Assembly (NCBI GenBank): GCA_029721435.1 | Contig: CM056581.1 | Location: forward strand, 70,170,712 to 70,234,711 | Reading direction: 5' to 3' | DNA: 64,000 nt | From: Gymnothorax reevesii | Taxonomy: Eukaryota > Chordata > Actinopteri > Anguilliformes > Muraenidae | Shown here: positions 1 through 11,398 of the stretch, in pieces | How the letters are laid out: every line of letters starts with the position of its first letter | How positions within the stretch are numbered: position 1 is the first letter of the stretch | Translations under genes and position numbers: made by a program | The notes under the pieces: generated by a model | Seen by the model: the letters and a program-made list of their open reading frames with translations, nothing else | Told to the model about the DNA's origin: nothing | The model's database searches: none

Positions 1-111
1 CAAAGAAGCGTGTTTTCATGAAAAAGCGTATGGAGACAATATCAGCGCTCTAGCTCGCTTCCTTAAGAAGATAGAAGCCAATTCACTCCTATTTAGTCAT
101 ACAGTGAAAAT
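1..111. repeat. Tail of the preceding HOR unit (partial monomer)
   Basis: This is the last 111 bases of a monomer cut by the window edge. It carries the rare linker variant catgaaaaagcg instead of catgaaagagcg. That variant otherwise occurs only at the ends of the C/A hybrid monomers just before 6108, 11399 and 17043. The window therefore opens at the end of a further long HOR unit lying to the left, so the left family extends outside the window. Confidence 0.85.
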
Positions 112-116
112 TCACT
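103..116. other. 14-bp dyad agtgaa-aa-ttcact at the monomer anchor
   Basis: Six-base arms are separated by two bases, immediately left of the class-independent segment cactcatgtttgtcac. It is kept in nearly every monomer of all classes. One loss is at about 41723, where cagtg is ccgtg. The coordinates are one example. Function unknown. Confidence 0.6.
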
Positions 117-272
117 CATGTTTGTGACTTTCCCACTGATTTACACACAGAATGAAAATTTTTGACATGCAGAAGTTAAAAAAAAGAAAGTTTTTAAAAA
201 AGTGTATATCTTCACTACAGAGACTCATATTCACTTCCAATAGGCCATAAAAACACATTGGAAAATTGGATG

Positions 273-282
273 GCATATATGC
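273..282. other. 10-bp perfect palindrome GCATATATGC, once per A or C monomer
   Basis: The sequence reads the same on both strands. It is kept in class A and class C monomers. In class B the flanking base changes (tgccatatatgc), leaving the 8-base core catatatg. The coordinates are one example. Any role, for example in positioning a protein or extruding a small hairpin, is conjecture. Confidence 0.7.
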
Positions 283-361
283 AGTGCAACAGTGATCTGA
301 AGCATTTCCCAGGCCAGATACACGCAGAGATTCACATTCTGAGCTTAAAACCTCAAAGAAG

Positions 362-410
362 CGTGTTTTCATGAAAGAGCGTATGGAGACAATATCAGCG
401 CTCTAGCTCG
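362..410. other. CpG cluster in the inter-class linker
   Basis: Four of the five CpG sites of a typical monomer fall within these 49 bases (aagcg, gagcg, agcgct, ctcgc). The segment also holds a 6-base inverted repeat, agagcg to cgctct, with a 17-base loop (376-404 in this example). Linker variants travel with the following monomer class. Unit-boundary linkers with gaaaaagcg break one arm of that inverted repeat. Confidence 0.65.
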
Positions 411-464
411 CTTCCTTAAGAAGATAGAAGCCAATTCACTCCTATTTAGTCATACAGTGAAAAT

Positions 465-816
465 TCACTCATGTTTGTCACTTTCCCACTGATTTACACA
501 CGGATTGAAACTTTTTGACAAGCAGAAGTTAAAAAAAAGAAAGTTTTTAAAAAAGTGCATATCTTCACTTCAGAGACTCATATTCACTTCCAATAGGCCA
601 TACAAGCAAATTGGACAAATTGCTGCCATATATGCAGTGCACAGTGATCTGAAGCATTTCCCAGCCCACATACACGAACAGATTCACTTTCTGAGCTTAA
701 AACCTCAAAGAAGCGTGTTTTCATGAAAGAGCGTATGGAGACAATATCAGCGCTCTAGCTCGCTTCCCTAAGAAGATAGCAGCCAATTCACTCCTATTTA
801 GTCATACAGTGAAAAT
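465..816. repeat. Representative class Bgg monomer, left-domain form
   Basis: Diagnostic bases are the head cacggattgaaac, then gacaagcag, gtgcatatc, cttcag, acaagcaaattggac, attgctgcc, gtgcacag (one base shorter than class A), cagcccacat, cgaacag and cctcaaag. It differs from class A at about 19 positions, roughly 5-6%. Later Bgg copies, from 27274 rightwards, read cagcccagat, cctagaag and have agtaaaa in place of agttaaaa. Bgg therefore has a left and a right haplotype. Confidence 0.9.
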
Positions 817-1169
817 TCACTCATGTTTGTCACTTTCCCACTGATTTCCACACAGAATGAAAATTTTTGACATGCAGAAGTTAAAAAAAAGAAAGTTTTT
901 AAAAAAGTGTATATCTTCACTACAGAGACTCATATTCACTTCCAATAGGCCATAAAAACACATTGGAAAAATGGATGGCATATATGCAGTGCAACAGTGA
1001 TCTGAAGCATTTCCCAGGCCAGATACACGCAGAGATTCACATTCTGAGCTTAAAACCTCAAAGTAGCGTGTTTTCATGAAAGAGCGTATGGAGACAATAT
1101 CAGCGCTCTAGGTCGCTTCCTTAAGAAGATAGCAGCCAATTCACTCCTATTTAGTCATACAGTGAAAAT

Positions 1170-1522
1170 TCACTCATGTTTGTCACTTTCCCACTGATTT
1201 ACACACAGAATGAAAATTTTTGACATGCAGAAGTTAAAAAAAAGAAATTTTTTAAAAAAGTGTATATCTTCACTACAGAGACTCATATTCACTTCCAATA
1301 GGCCATAAAAACACATTGGAAAAATGGATGGCATATATGCAGTGCAACAGTGATCTGAAGCATTTCCCAGGCCAGATACACGCAGAGATTCACATTCTGA
1401 GCTTAAAACCTCAAAGTAGCGTGTTTTCATGAAAGAGCGTATGGAGACAATATCAGCGCTCTAGGTCGCTTCCTTAAGAAGATAGCAGCCAATTCACTCC
1501 TATTTAGTCATACAGTGAAAAT
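1170..1522. repeat. Representative class A monomer (A-Y subtype)
   Basis: Landmarks in order are cactcatgtttgtcac, cacagaatgaaaattt, gacatgcagaag, an A8 tract, gtgtatatcttcactaca, aggccataaaaacacatt, ggaaaaatggatggc, the palindrome gcatatatgc, gtgcaacag, cgcagagattcacattc, and caaagtagcg that marks A-Y. Other A copies read caaagaagcg. Class A makes up most of the array. The stop triplet taa in ccataa closes the plus frame that stays open in classes B and C. Confidence 0.92.
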
Positions 1523-1874
1523 TCACTCATGTTTGTCACTTTCCCACTGATTTACACACAGAATGAAAATTTTTGACATGCAGAAGTTAAAAAAAAGAAA
1601 GTTTTTAAAAAAGTGTATATCTTCACTACAGAGACTCATATTCACTTCCAATAGGCCATACAAGCATATTGGACAAATTGCTGCCATATATGCAGTGCAC
1701 AGTGATCTGAAGCATTTCCCAGCCCAGATACACGAACAGATTCACTTTCTGAGATTAAAACCTAGAAGAAGCGTGTTTTCATGAAAGAGCGTATGGAGAC
1801 AATATCAGCGCTCTAGCTCGCTTCCTTAAGAAGATAGCAGCCAATTCACTCCTATTTAGTCATACAGTGAAAAT
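1523..1874. repeat. Representative class B' monomer
   Basis: The head is like class A (cacagaatgaaaattt, gtgtatatc, ctacag), while the middle and tail are class B (acaagcatattggac, attgctgcc, gtgcacag, cagcccagat, cgaacag, gagattaaaacctagaag). It is best explained as an old A/B recombinant, later amplified. It recurs throughout the left domain and in the 6-monomer domain. It is rare on the right: only 40677 and 46668, both with caaattgg and accgagaag. Confidence 0.88.
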
Positions 1875-2227
1875 TCACTCATGTTTGTCACTTTCCCACT
1901 GATTTACACACAGAATGAAAATTTTTGACATGCAGAAGTGAAAAAAAAGAAAGTTTTTAAAAAAGTGTATATCTTCACTACAGAGACTCATATTCACTTC
2001 CAATAGGCCATAAAAACACATTGGAAAAATGGATGGCATATATGCAGTGCAACAGTGATCTGAAGCATTTCCCAGGCCAGATACACGCAGAGATTCACAT
2101 TCTGAGCTTAAAACCTCAAAGAAGCGTGTTTTCATGAAAGAGCGTATGGAGACAATATCAGCGCTCTAGCTCGCTTCCTTAAGAAGATAGAAGCCAATTC
2201 ACTCCTATTTAGTCATACAGTGAAAAT

Positions 2228-3991
2228 TCACTCATGTTTGTCACTTTCCCACTGATTTACACACGGATTGAAACTTTTTGACAAGCAGAAGTTAAAAAAA
2301 AAGAAAGTTTTTAAAAAAGTGCATATCTTCACTTCAGAGACTCATATTCACTTCCAATAGGCCATACAAGCAAATTGGACAAATTGCTGCCATATATGCA
2401 GTGCACAGTGATCTGAAGCATTTCCCAGCCCACATACACGAACAGATTCACTTTCTGAGCTTAAAACCTCAAAGAAGCGTGTTTTCATGAAAGAGCGTAT
2501 GGAGACAATATCAGCGCTCTAGCTCGCTTCCCTAAGAAGATAGCAGCCAATTCACTCCTATTTAGTCATACAGTGAAAATTCACTCATGTTTGTCACTTT
2601 CCCACTGATTTACACACAGAATGAAAATTTTTGACATGCAGAAGTTAAAAAAAAGAAAGTTTTTTAAAAAGTGTATATCTTCACTACAGAGACTCATATT
2701 CACTTCCAATAGGCCATAAAAACACATTGGAAAAATGGATGGCATATATGCAGTGCAACAGTGATCTGAAGCATTTCCCAGGCCAGATACACGCAGAGAT
2801 TCACATTCTGAGCTTAAAACCTCAAAGTAGCGTGTTTTCATGAAAGAGCGTATGGAGACAATATCAGCGCTCTAGGTCACTTCCTTAAAAAGATAGCAGC
2901 CAATTCACTCCTATTTAGTCATACAGTGAAAATTCACTCATGTTTGTCACTTTCCCACTGATTTACACACAGAATGAAAATTTTTGACATGCAGAAGTTA
3001 AAAAAAAGAAAGTTTTTAAAAAAGTGTATATCTTCACTACAGAGACTCATATTCACTTCCAATAGGCCATAAAAACACATTGGAAAAATGGATGGCATAT
3101 ATGCAGTGCAACAGTGATCTGAAGCATTTCCCAGGCCAGATACACGCAGAGATTCACATTCTGAGCTTAAAACCTCAAAGTAGCGTGTTTTCATGAAAGA
3201 GCGTATGGAGACAATATCAGCGCTCTAGGTCGCTTCCTTAAGAAGATAGCAGCCAATTCACTCCTATTTAGTCATACAGTGAAAATTCACTCATGTTTGT
3301 CACTTTCCCACTGATTTACACACAGAATGAAAATTTTTGACATGCAGAAGTTAAAAAAAAGAAAGTTTTTAAAAAAGTGTATATCTTCACTACAGAGACT
3401 CATATTCACTTCCAATAGGCCATACAAGCATATTGGACAAATTGCTGCCATATATGCAGTGCACAGTGATCTGAAGCATTTCCCAGCCCAGATACACGAA
3501 CAGATTCACTTTCTGAGATTAAAACCTAGAAGAAGCGTGTTTTCATGAAAGAGCGTATGGAGACAATATCAGCGCTCTAGCTCGCTTCCCTAAGAAGATA
3601 GCAGCCAATTCACTCCTATTTAGTCATACAGTGAAAATTCACTCATGTTTGTCACTTTCCCACTGATTTACACACAGAATGAAAATTTTTGACATGCAGA
3701 AGTTAAAAAAAAGAAAGTTTTTAAAAAAGTGTATATCTTCACTACAGAGACTCATATTCACTTCCAATAGGCCATAAAAACACATTGGAAAAATGGATGG
3801 CATATATGCAGTGCCACAGTGATCTGAAGCATTTCCCAGGCCAGATACACGCAGAGATTCACATTCTGAGCTTAAAACCTCAAAGAAGCGTGTTTTCATG
3901 AAAGAGCGTATGGAGACAATATCAGCGCTCTAGCTCGCTTCCTTAAGAAGATAGAAGCCAATTCACTCCTATTTAGTCATACAGTGAAAAT
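2228..3991. repeat. Nested 5-monomer block, second copy
   Basis: The order is Bgg, A-Y, A-Y, B', A-G. It matches 465-2227 except that the last monomer is the A-G subtype (gtgccacag) and the linker between the two A-Y monomers reads ggtcacttcc with a following ttaaaaag. The Bgg member has A9 where the first copy has A8, which shifts the plus reading frame. Confidence 0.85.
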
Positions 3992-4344
3992 TCACTCATG
4001 TTTGTCACTTTCCCACTGATTTACACACAGAATGAAAATTTTTGACATGCAGAAGTTAAAAAAAAGAAAGTTTTTAAAGAAGTGTATATCTTCACTACAG
4101 AGACTCATATTCACTTCCAATAGGCCATAAAAACACATTGGAAAAATGGATGGCATATATGCAGTGCAACAGTGATCTGAAGCATTTCCCAGGCCAGATA
4201 CACGCAGAGATTCACATTCTGAGCTTAAAACCTCAAAGAAGCGTGTTTTCATGAAAGAGCGTATGGAGACAATATCAGCGCTCTAGCTCGCTTCCTTAAG
4301 AAGATAGAAGCCAATTCACTCCTATTTAGTCATACAGTGAAAAT

Positions 4345-4697
4345 TCACTCATGTTTGTCACTTTCCCACTGATTTACACACAGAATGAAAATTTTTGACA
4401 TGCAGAAGTTAAAAAAAAGAAAGTTTTTAAAAAAGTGTATATCTTCACTTCAGAGACTAATATTCACTTCCAATAGGCCATACAAGCACATTGGAAAAAT
4501 TGGTGGCATATATGCAGTGCAACAGAGATCTGAAGCATTTCCCAGGCCAGATACACGAACAGATTCACTTTCTGAGATTAAAACCTAGAAGAAGCGTGTT
4601 TTCATGAAAGAGCGTATGGAGACAATATCAGCGCTCTAGCTCGCTTCCTTAAGAAGATAGCAGCCAATTCACTCCTATTTAGTCATACAGTGAAAAT
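4345..4697. repeat. Representative class C monomer with B'-like tail
   Basis: The body is class C: cttcagagactaatatt, acaagcacattgg, attggtggc, acagagatct. The tail from cacgaacag to gagattaaaacctagaag is that of B'. The switch lies within cagatacacg. The same form occurs at about 9636 and 14927. All later class C copies (from 21629) have an A-type tail instead (cgcagagattcacattc, cctcaaag), so the tail distinguishes left from right copies. Confidence 0.85.
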
Positions 4698-5403
4698 TCA
4701 CTCATGTTTGTCACTTTCCCACTGATTTACACACAGAATGAAAATTTTTGACATGCAGAAGTTAAAAAAAAGAAAGTTTTTAAAGAAGTGTATATCTTCA
4801 CTACAGAGACTCATATTCACTTCCAATAGGCCATAAAAACACATTGGAAAAATGGATGGCATATATGCAGTGCAACAGTGATCTGAAGCATTTCCCAGGC
4901 CAGATACACGAAGAGATTCACATTCTGAGCTTAAAACCTCAAAGAAGCGTGTTTTCATGAAAGAGCGTATGGAGACAATATCAGCGCTCTAGCTCGCTTC
5001 CTTAAGAAGATAGAAGCCAATTCACTCCTATTTAGTCATACAGTGAAAATTCACTCATGTTTGTCACTTTCCCACTGATTTACACACAGAATGAAAATTT
5101 TTGACATGCAGAAGTTAAAAAAAAGAAAGTTTTTAAAAAAGTGTATATCTTCACTACAGAGACTCATATTCACTTCCAATAGGCCATAAAAACACATTGG
5201 AAAAATGGATGGCATATATGCAGTGCAACAGTGATCTGAAGCATTTCCCAGGCCAGATACACGCAGAGATTCACATTCTGAGCTTAAATCCTCAAAGAAG
5301 CGTGTTTTCATGAAAGAGCGTATGGAGACAATATCAGCGCTCTAGCTCGCTTCCTTAAGAAGATAGAAGCCAATTCACTCCTATTTAGTCATACAGTGAA
5401 AAT

Positions 5404-5754
5404 TCACTCATGTTTGTCACTTTCCCACTGATTTACACACAGAATGAAAATTTTTGACATGCAGAAGTTAAAAAAAGAAAGTTTTTAAAAAAGTGCATAT
5501 CTTCACTTCAGAGACTCATATTCACTTCCAATAGGCCATACAAGCAAATTGGACAAATTGCTGCCATATATGCAGTGCACAGTGATCTGAAGCATTTCCC
5601 AGCCCAGATACACGAACAGATTCACTTTCTGAGCTTAAAACCTAGAAGAAGCGTGTTTTCATGAAAGAGCGTATGGAGACAATATCAGCGCTCTAGCTCG
5701 CTTCCTTAAGAAGATAGCAGCCAATTCACTCCTATTTAGTCATACAGTGAAAAT
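5404..5754. repeat. Hybrid monomer: A head, B tail
   Basis: The head reads cacagaatgaaaattt and gacatgcag as in class A. From gtgcatatc onward it is class B (cttcag, acaagcaaattggac, gtgcacag, cagcccagat). It is 351 bases long because of an A7 tract and the class B deletion. It is the penultimate monomer of each left-domain unit, again near 10695 and 16339. Confidence 0.85.
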
Positions 5755-6107
5755 TCACTCATGTTTGTCACTTTCCCACTGATTTACACACAGAATGAAA
5801 ATTTTTGACATGCAGAAGTTAAAAAAAAGAAAGTTTTTAAAAAAGTGTATATCTTCACTTCAGAGACTAATATTCACTTCCAATAGGCCATACAAGCACA
5901 TTGGAAAAATGGATGGCATATATGCAGTGCAACAGTGATCTGAAGCATTTCCCAGGCCAGATACACGCAGAGATTCACATTCTGAGCTTAAAACCTCAAA
6001 GAAGCGTGTTTTCATGAAAAAGCGTATGGAGACAATATCAGCGCTCTAGCTCGCTTCCTTAAGAAGATAGAAGCCAATTCACTCCTATTTAGTCATACAG
6101 TGAAAAT
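5755..6107. repeat. Hybrid monomer: C head, A tail; marks the unit boundary
   Basis: It begins as class C (cttcagagactaat, acaagcacattgg) and becomes class A from aaatggatggc on (acagtgatct, cgcagagattc). The switch is therefore between cacattgg and aaatgg. The linker after it carries gaaaaagcg. Copies near 11047 and 16691 have the same structure and end units 2 and 3. The copy ending unit 3 has one private change, cacttccc near 16882. Confidence 0.87.
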
Positions 6108-9100
6108 TCACTCATGTTTGTGACTTTCCCACTGATTTACACACAGAATGAAAATTTTTGACATGCAGAAGTTAAAAAAAAGAAAGTTTTTAAAAAAGTG
6201 TATATCTTCACTACAGAGACTCATATTCACTTCCAATAGGCCATAAAAACACATTGGAAAAATGGATGGCATATATGCAGTGCAACAGTGATCTGAAGCA
6301 TTTCCCAGGCCAGATACACGCAGAGATTCACATTCTGAGCTTAAAACCTCAAAGAAGCGTGTTTTCATGAAAGAGCGTATGGAGACAATATCAGCGCTCT
6401 AGCTCGCTTCCTTAAGAAGATAGCAGCCAATTCACTCCTATTTAGTCATACAGTGAAAATTCACTCATGTTTGTCACTTTCCCACTGATTTACACACAGA
6501 ATGAAAATTTTTGACATGCAGAAGTTAAAAAAAAGAAAGTTTTTAAAAAAGTGTATATCTTCACTACAGAGACTCATATTCACTTCCAATAGGCCATAAA
6601 AACACATTGGAAAAATGGATGGCATATATGCAGTGCAACAGTGATCTGAAGCATTTCCCAGGCCAGATACACGCAGAGATTCACATTCTGAGCTTAAAAC
6701 CTCAAAGTAGCGTGTTTTCATGAAAGAGCGTATGGAGACAATATCAGCGCTCTAGGTCGCTTCCTTAAGAAGATAGCAGCCAATTCACTCCTATTTAGTC
6801 ATACAGTGAAAATTCACTCATGTTTGTCACTTTCCCACTGATTTACACACAGAATGAAAATTTTTGACATGCAGAAGTTAAAAAAAAGAAAGTTTTTAAA
6901 AAAGTGTATATCTTCACTACAGAGACTCATATTCACTTCCAATAGGCCATACAAGCATATTGGACAAATTGCTGCCATATATGCAGTGCACAGTGATCTG
7001 AAGCATTTCCCAGCCCAGATACACGAACAGATTCACTTTCTGAGATTAAAACCTAGAAGAAGCGTGTTTTCATGAAAGAGCGTATGGAGACAATATCAGC
7101 GCTCTAGCTCGCTTCCTTAAGAAGATAGCAGCCAATTCACTCCTATTTAGTCATACAGTGAAAATTCACTCATGTTTGTCACTTTCCCACTGATTTACAC
7201 ACAGAATGAAAATTTTTGACATGCAGAAGTTAAAAAAAAGAAAGTTTTTAAAAAAGTGTATATCTTCACTACAGAGACTCATATTCACTTCCAATAGGCC
7301 ATAAAAACACATTGGAAAAATGGATGGCATATATGCAGTGCAACAGTGATCTGAAGCATTTCCCAGGCCAGATACACGCAGAGATTCACATTCTGAGCTT
7401 AAAACCTCAAAGAAGCGTGTTTTCATGAAAGAGCGTATGGAGACAATATCAGCGCTCTAGCTCGCTTCCTTAAGAAGATAGAAGCCAATTCACTCCTATT
7501 TAGTCATACAGTGAAAATTCACTCATGTTTGTCACTTTCCCACTGATTTACACACGGATTGAAACTTTTTGACAAGCAGAAGTTAAAAAAAAAGAAAGTT
7601 TTTAAAAAAGTGCATATCTTCACTTCAGAGACTCATATTCACTTCCAATAGGCCATACAAGCAAATTGGACAAATTGCTGCCATATATGCAGTGCACAGT
7701 GATCTGAAGCATTTCCCAGCCCACATACACGAACAGATTCACTTTCTGAGCTTAAAACCTCAAAGAAGCGTGTTTTCATGAAAGAGCGTATGGAGACAAT
7801 ATCAGCGCTCTAGCTCGCTTCCCTAAGAAGATAGCAGCCAATTCACTCCTATTTAGTCATACAGTGAAAATTCACTCATGTTTGTCACTTTCCCACTGAT
7901 TTACACACAGAATGAAAATTTTTGACATGCAGAAGTTAAAAAAAAGAAAGTTTTTAAAAAAGTGTATATCTTCACTACAGAGACTCATATTCACTTCCAA
8001 TAGGCCATAAAAACACATTGGAAAAATGGATGGCATATATGCAGTGCAACAGTGATCTGAAGCATTTCCCAGGCCAGATACACGCAGAGATTCACATTCT
8101 GAGCTTAAAACCTCAAAGTAGCGTGTTTTCATGAAAGAGCGTATGGAGACAATATCAGCGCTCTAGGTCACTTCCTTAAAAAGATAGCAGCCAATTCACT
8201 CCTATTTAGTCATACAGTGAAAATTCACTCATGTTTGTCACTTTCCCACTGATTTACACACAGAATGAAAATTTTTGACATGCAGAAGTTAAAAAAAAGA
8301 AAGTTTTTAAAAAAGTGTATATCTTCACTACAGAGACTCATATTCACTTCCAATAGGCCATAAAAACACATTGGAAAAATGGATGGCATATATGCAGTGC
8401 AACAGTGATCTGAAGCATTTCCCAGGCCAGATACACGCAGAGATTCACATTCTGAGCTTAAAACCTCAAAGTAGCGTGTTTTCATGAAAGAGCGTATGGA
8501 GACAATATCAGCGCTCTAGGTCGCTTCCTTAAGAAGATAGCAGCCAATTCACTCCTATTTAGTCATACAGTGAAAATTCACTCATGTTTGTCACTTTCCC
8601 ACTGATTTACACACAAAATGAAAATTTTTGACATGCAGAAGTTAAAAAAAAGAAAGTTTTTAAAAAAGTGTATATCTTCACTACAGAGACTCATATTCAC
8701 TTCCAATAGGCCATACAAGCATATTGGACAAATTGCTGCCATATATGCAGTGCACAGTGATCTGAAGCATTTCCCAGCCCAGATACACGAACAGATTCAC
8801 TTTCTGAGATTAAAACCTAGAAGAAGCGTGTTTTCATGAAAGAGCGTATGGAGACAATATCAGCGCTCTAGCTCGCTTCCCTAAGAAGATAGCAGCCAAT
8901 TCACTCCTATTTAGTCATACAGTGAAAATTCACTCATGTTTGTCACTTTCCCACTGATTTACACACAGAATGAAAATTTTTGACATGCAGAAGTTAAAAA
9001 AAAGAAAGTTTTTAAAAAAGTGTATATCTTCACTACAGAGATTCATATTCACTTCCAATAGGCCATAAAAACACATTGGAAAAATGGATGGCATATATGC

Positions 9101-11398
9101 AGTGCCACAGTGATCTGAAGCATTTCCCAGGCCAGATACACGCAGAGATTCACATTCTGAGCTTAAAACCTCAAAGAAGCGTGTTTTCATGAAAGAGCGT
9201 ATGGAGACAATATCAGCGCTCTAGCTCGCTTCCTTAAGAAGATAGAAGCCAATTCACTCCTATTTAGTCATACAGTGAAAATTCACTCATGTTTGTCACT
9301 TTCCCACTGATTTACACACAGAATGAAAATTTTTGACATGCAGAAGTTAAAAAAAAGAAAGTTTTTAAAGAAGTGTATATCTTCACTACAGAGACTCATA
9401 TTCACTTCCAATAGGCCATAAAAACACATTGGAAAAATGGATGGCATATATGCAGTGCAACAGTGATCTGAAGCATTTCCCAGGCCAGATACACGCAGAG
9501 ATTCACATTCTGAGCTTAAAACCTCAAAGAAGCGTGTTTTCATGAAAGAGCGTATGGAGACAATATCAGCGCTCTAGCTCGCTTCCTTAAGAAGATAGAA
9601 GCCAATTCACTCCTATTTAGTCATACAGTGAAAATTCACTCATGTTTGTCACTTTCCCACTGATTTACACACAGAATGAAAATTTTTGACATGCAGAAGT
9701 TAAAAAAAAGAAAGTTTTTAAAAAAGTGTATATCTTCACTTCAGAGACTAATATTCACTTCCAATAGGCCATACAAGCACATTGGAAAAATTGGTGGCAT
9801 ATATGCAGTGCAACAGAGATCTGAAGCATTTCCCAGGCCAGATACACGAACAGATTCACTTTCTGAGATTAAAACCTAGAAGAAGCGTGTTTTCATGAAA
9901 GAGCGTATGGAGACAATATCAGCGCTCTAGCTCGCTTCCTTAAGAAGATAGCAGCCAATTCACTCCTATTTAGTCATACAGTGAAAATTCACTCATGTTT
10001 GTCACTTTCCCACTGATTTACACACAGAATGAAAATTTTTGACATGCAGAAGTTAAAAAAAAGAAAGTTTTTAAAGAAGTGTATATCTTCACTACAGAGA
10101 CTCATATTCACTTCCAATAGGCCATAAAAACACATTGGAAAAATGGATGGCATATATGCAGTGCAACAGTGATCTGAAGCATTTCCCAGGCCAGATACAC
10201 GCAGAGATTCACATTCTGAGCTTAAAACCTCAAAGAAGCGTGTTTTCATGAAAGAGCGTATGGAGACAATATCAGCGCTCTAGCTCGCTTCCTTAAGAAG
10301 ATAGAAGCCAATTCACTCCTATTTAGTCATACAGTGAAAATTCACTCATGTTTGTCACTTTCCCACTGATTTACACACAGAATGAAAATTTTTGACATGC
10401 AGAAGTTAAAAAAAAGAAAGTTTTTAAAAAAGTGTATATCTTCACTACAGAGACTCATATTCACTTCCAATAGGCCATAAAAACACATTGGAAAAATGGA
10501 TGGCATATATGCAGTGCAACAGTGATCTGAAGCATTTCCCAGGCCAGATACACGCAGAGATTCACATTCTGAGCTTAAAACCTCAAAGAAGCGTGTTTTC
10601 ATGAAAGAGCGTATGGAGACAATATCAGCGCTCTAGCTCGCTTCCTTAAGAAGATAGAAGCCAATTCACTCCTATTTAGTCATACAGTGAAAATTCACTC
10701 ATGTTTGTCACTTTCCCACTGATTTACACACAGAATGAAAATTTTTGACATGCAGAAGTTAAAAAAAGAAAGTTTTTAAAAAAGTGCATATCTTCACTTC
10801 AGAGACTCATATTCACTTCCAATAGGCCATACAAGCAAATTGGACAAATTGCTGCCATATATGCAGTGCACAGTGATCTGAAGCATTTCCCAGCCCAGAT
10901 ACACGAACAGATTCACTTTCTGAGCTTAAAACCTAGAAGAAGCGTGTTTTCATGAAAGAGCGTATGGAGACAATATCAGCGCTCTAGCTCGCTTCCTTAA
11001 GAAGATAGCAGCCAATTCACTCCTATTTAGTCATACAGTGAAAATTCACTCATGTTTGTCACTTTCCCACTGATTTACACACAGAATGAAAATTTTTGAC
11101 ATGCAGAAGTTAAAAAAAAGAAAGTTTTTAAAAAAGTGTATATCTTCACTTCAGAGACTAATATTCACTTCCAATAGGCCATACAAGCACATTGGAAAAA
11201 TGGATGGCATATATGCAGTGCAACAGTGATCTGAAGCATTTCCCAGGCCAGATACACGCAGAGATTCACATTCTGAGCTTAAAACCTCAAAGAAGCGTGT
11301 TTTCATGAAAAAGCGTATGGAGACAATATCAGCGCTCTAGCTCGCTTCCTTAAGAAGATAGAAGCCAATTCACTCCTATTTAGTCATACAGTGAAAAT
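6108..11398. repeat. Left-domain HOR unit 2, 15 monomers (5291 bp)
   Basis: Same order as unit 1 but without the second and third monomers (Bgg and A-Y): A-H is followed directly by one A-Y and then B'. The offset to unit 3 is exactly 5291 bases over the first eleven monomers. Between these copies I noticed only scattered single changes, for example an a at 8616 and a t at 9042. This is the cleanest repeat of the left domain. Confidence 0.92.

Larger units (their letters stand above)
465..2227. repeat. Nested 5-monomer block, first copy
   Basis: The order Bgg, A-Y, A-Y, B', A-F is followed directly by a second block of the same order (2228-3991). The offset is 1764 bases for the A-Y and B' members (817 to 2581, 1170 to 2934, 1563 to 3327). 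The long 17-monomer unit therefore contains an older internal duplication of five monomers. Confidence 0.85.
112..6107. repeat. Left-domain HOR unit 1, 17 monomers
   Basis: Monomer order is A-H, Bgg, A-Y, A-Y, B', A-F, Bgg, A-Y, A-Y, B', A-G, A-F, C, A-F, A-F, A/B hybrid, C/A hybrid. A-F is plain A ending caaagaagcg. The unit starts with the only type of monomer that has gtttgtgac (A-H) and ends with gaaaaagcg in the linker. It is the longest version of the left-domain unit in the window. Private changes include gaaaattgga near 261 and cttaaatcct near 5284. Confidence 0.9.

Noticed and set aside
173..215. Poly-A tract with following tttttaaaaaag as a retroposon tail or terminator
   Set aside because: The tract is internal to the monomer, occurs in every copy, and varies only by one or two bases. 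It has no target-site duplication or upstream stem typical of a terminator.
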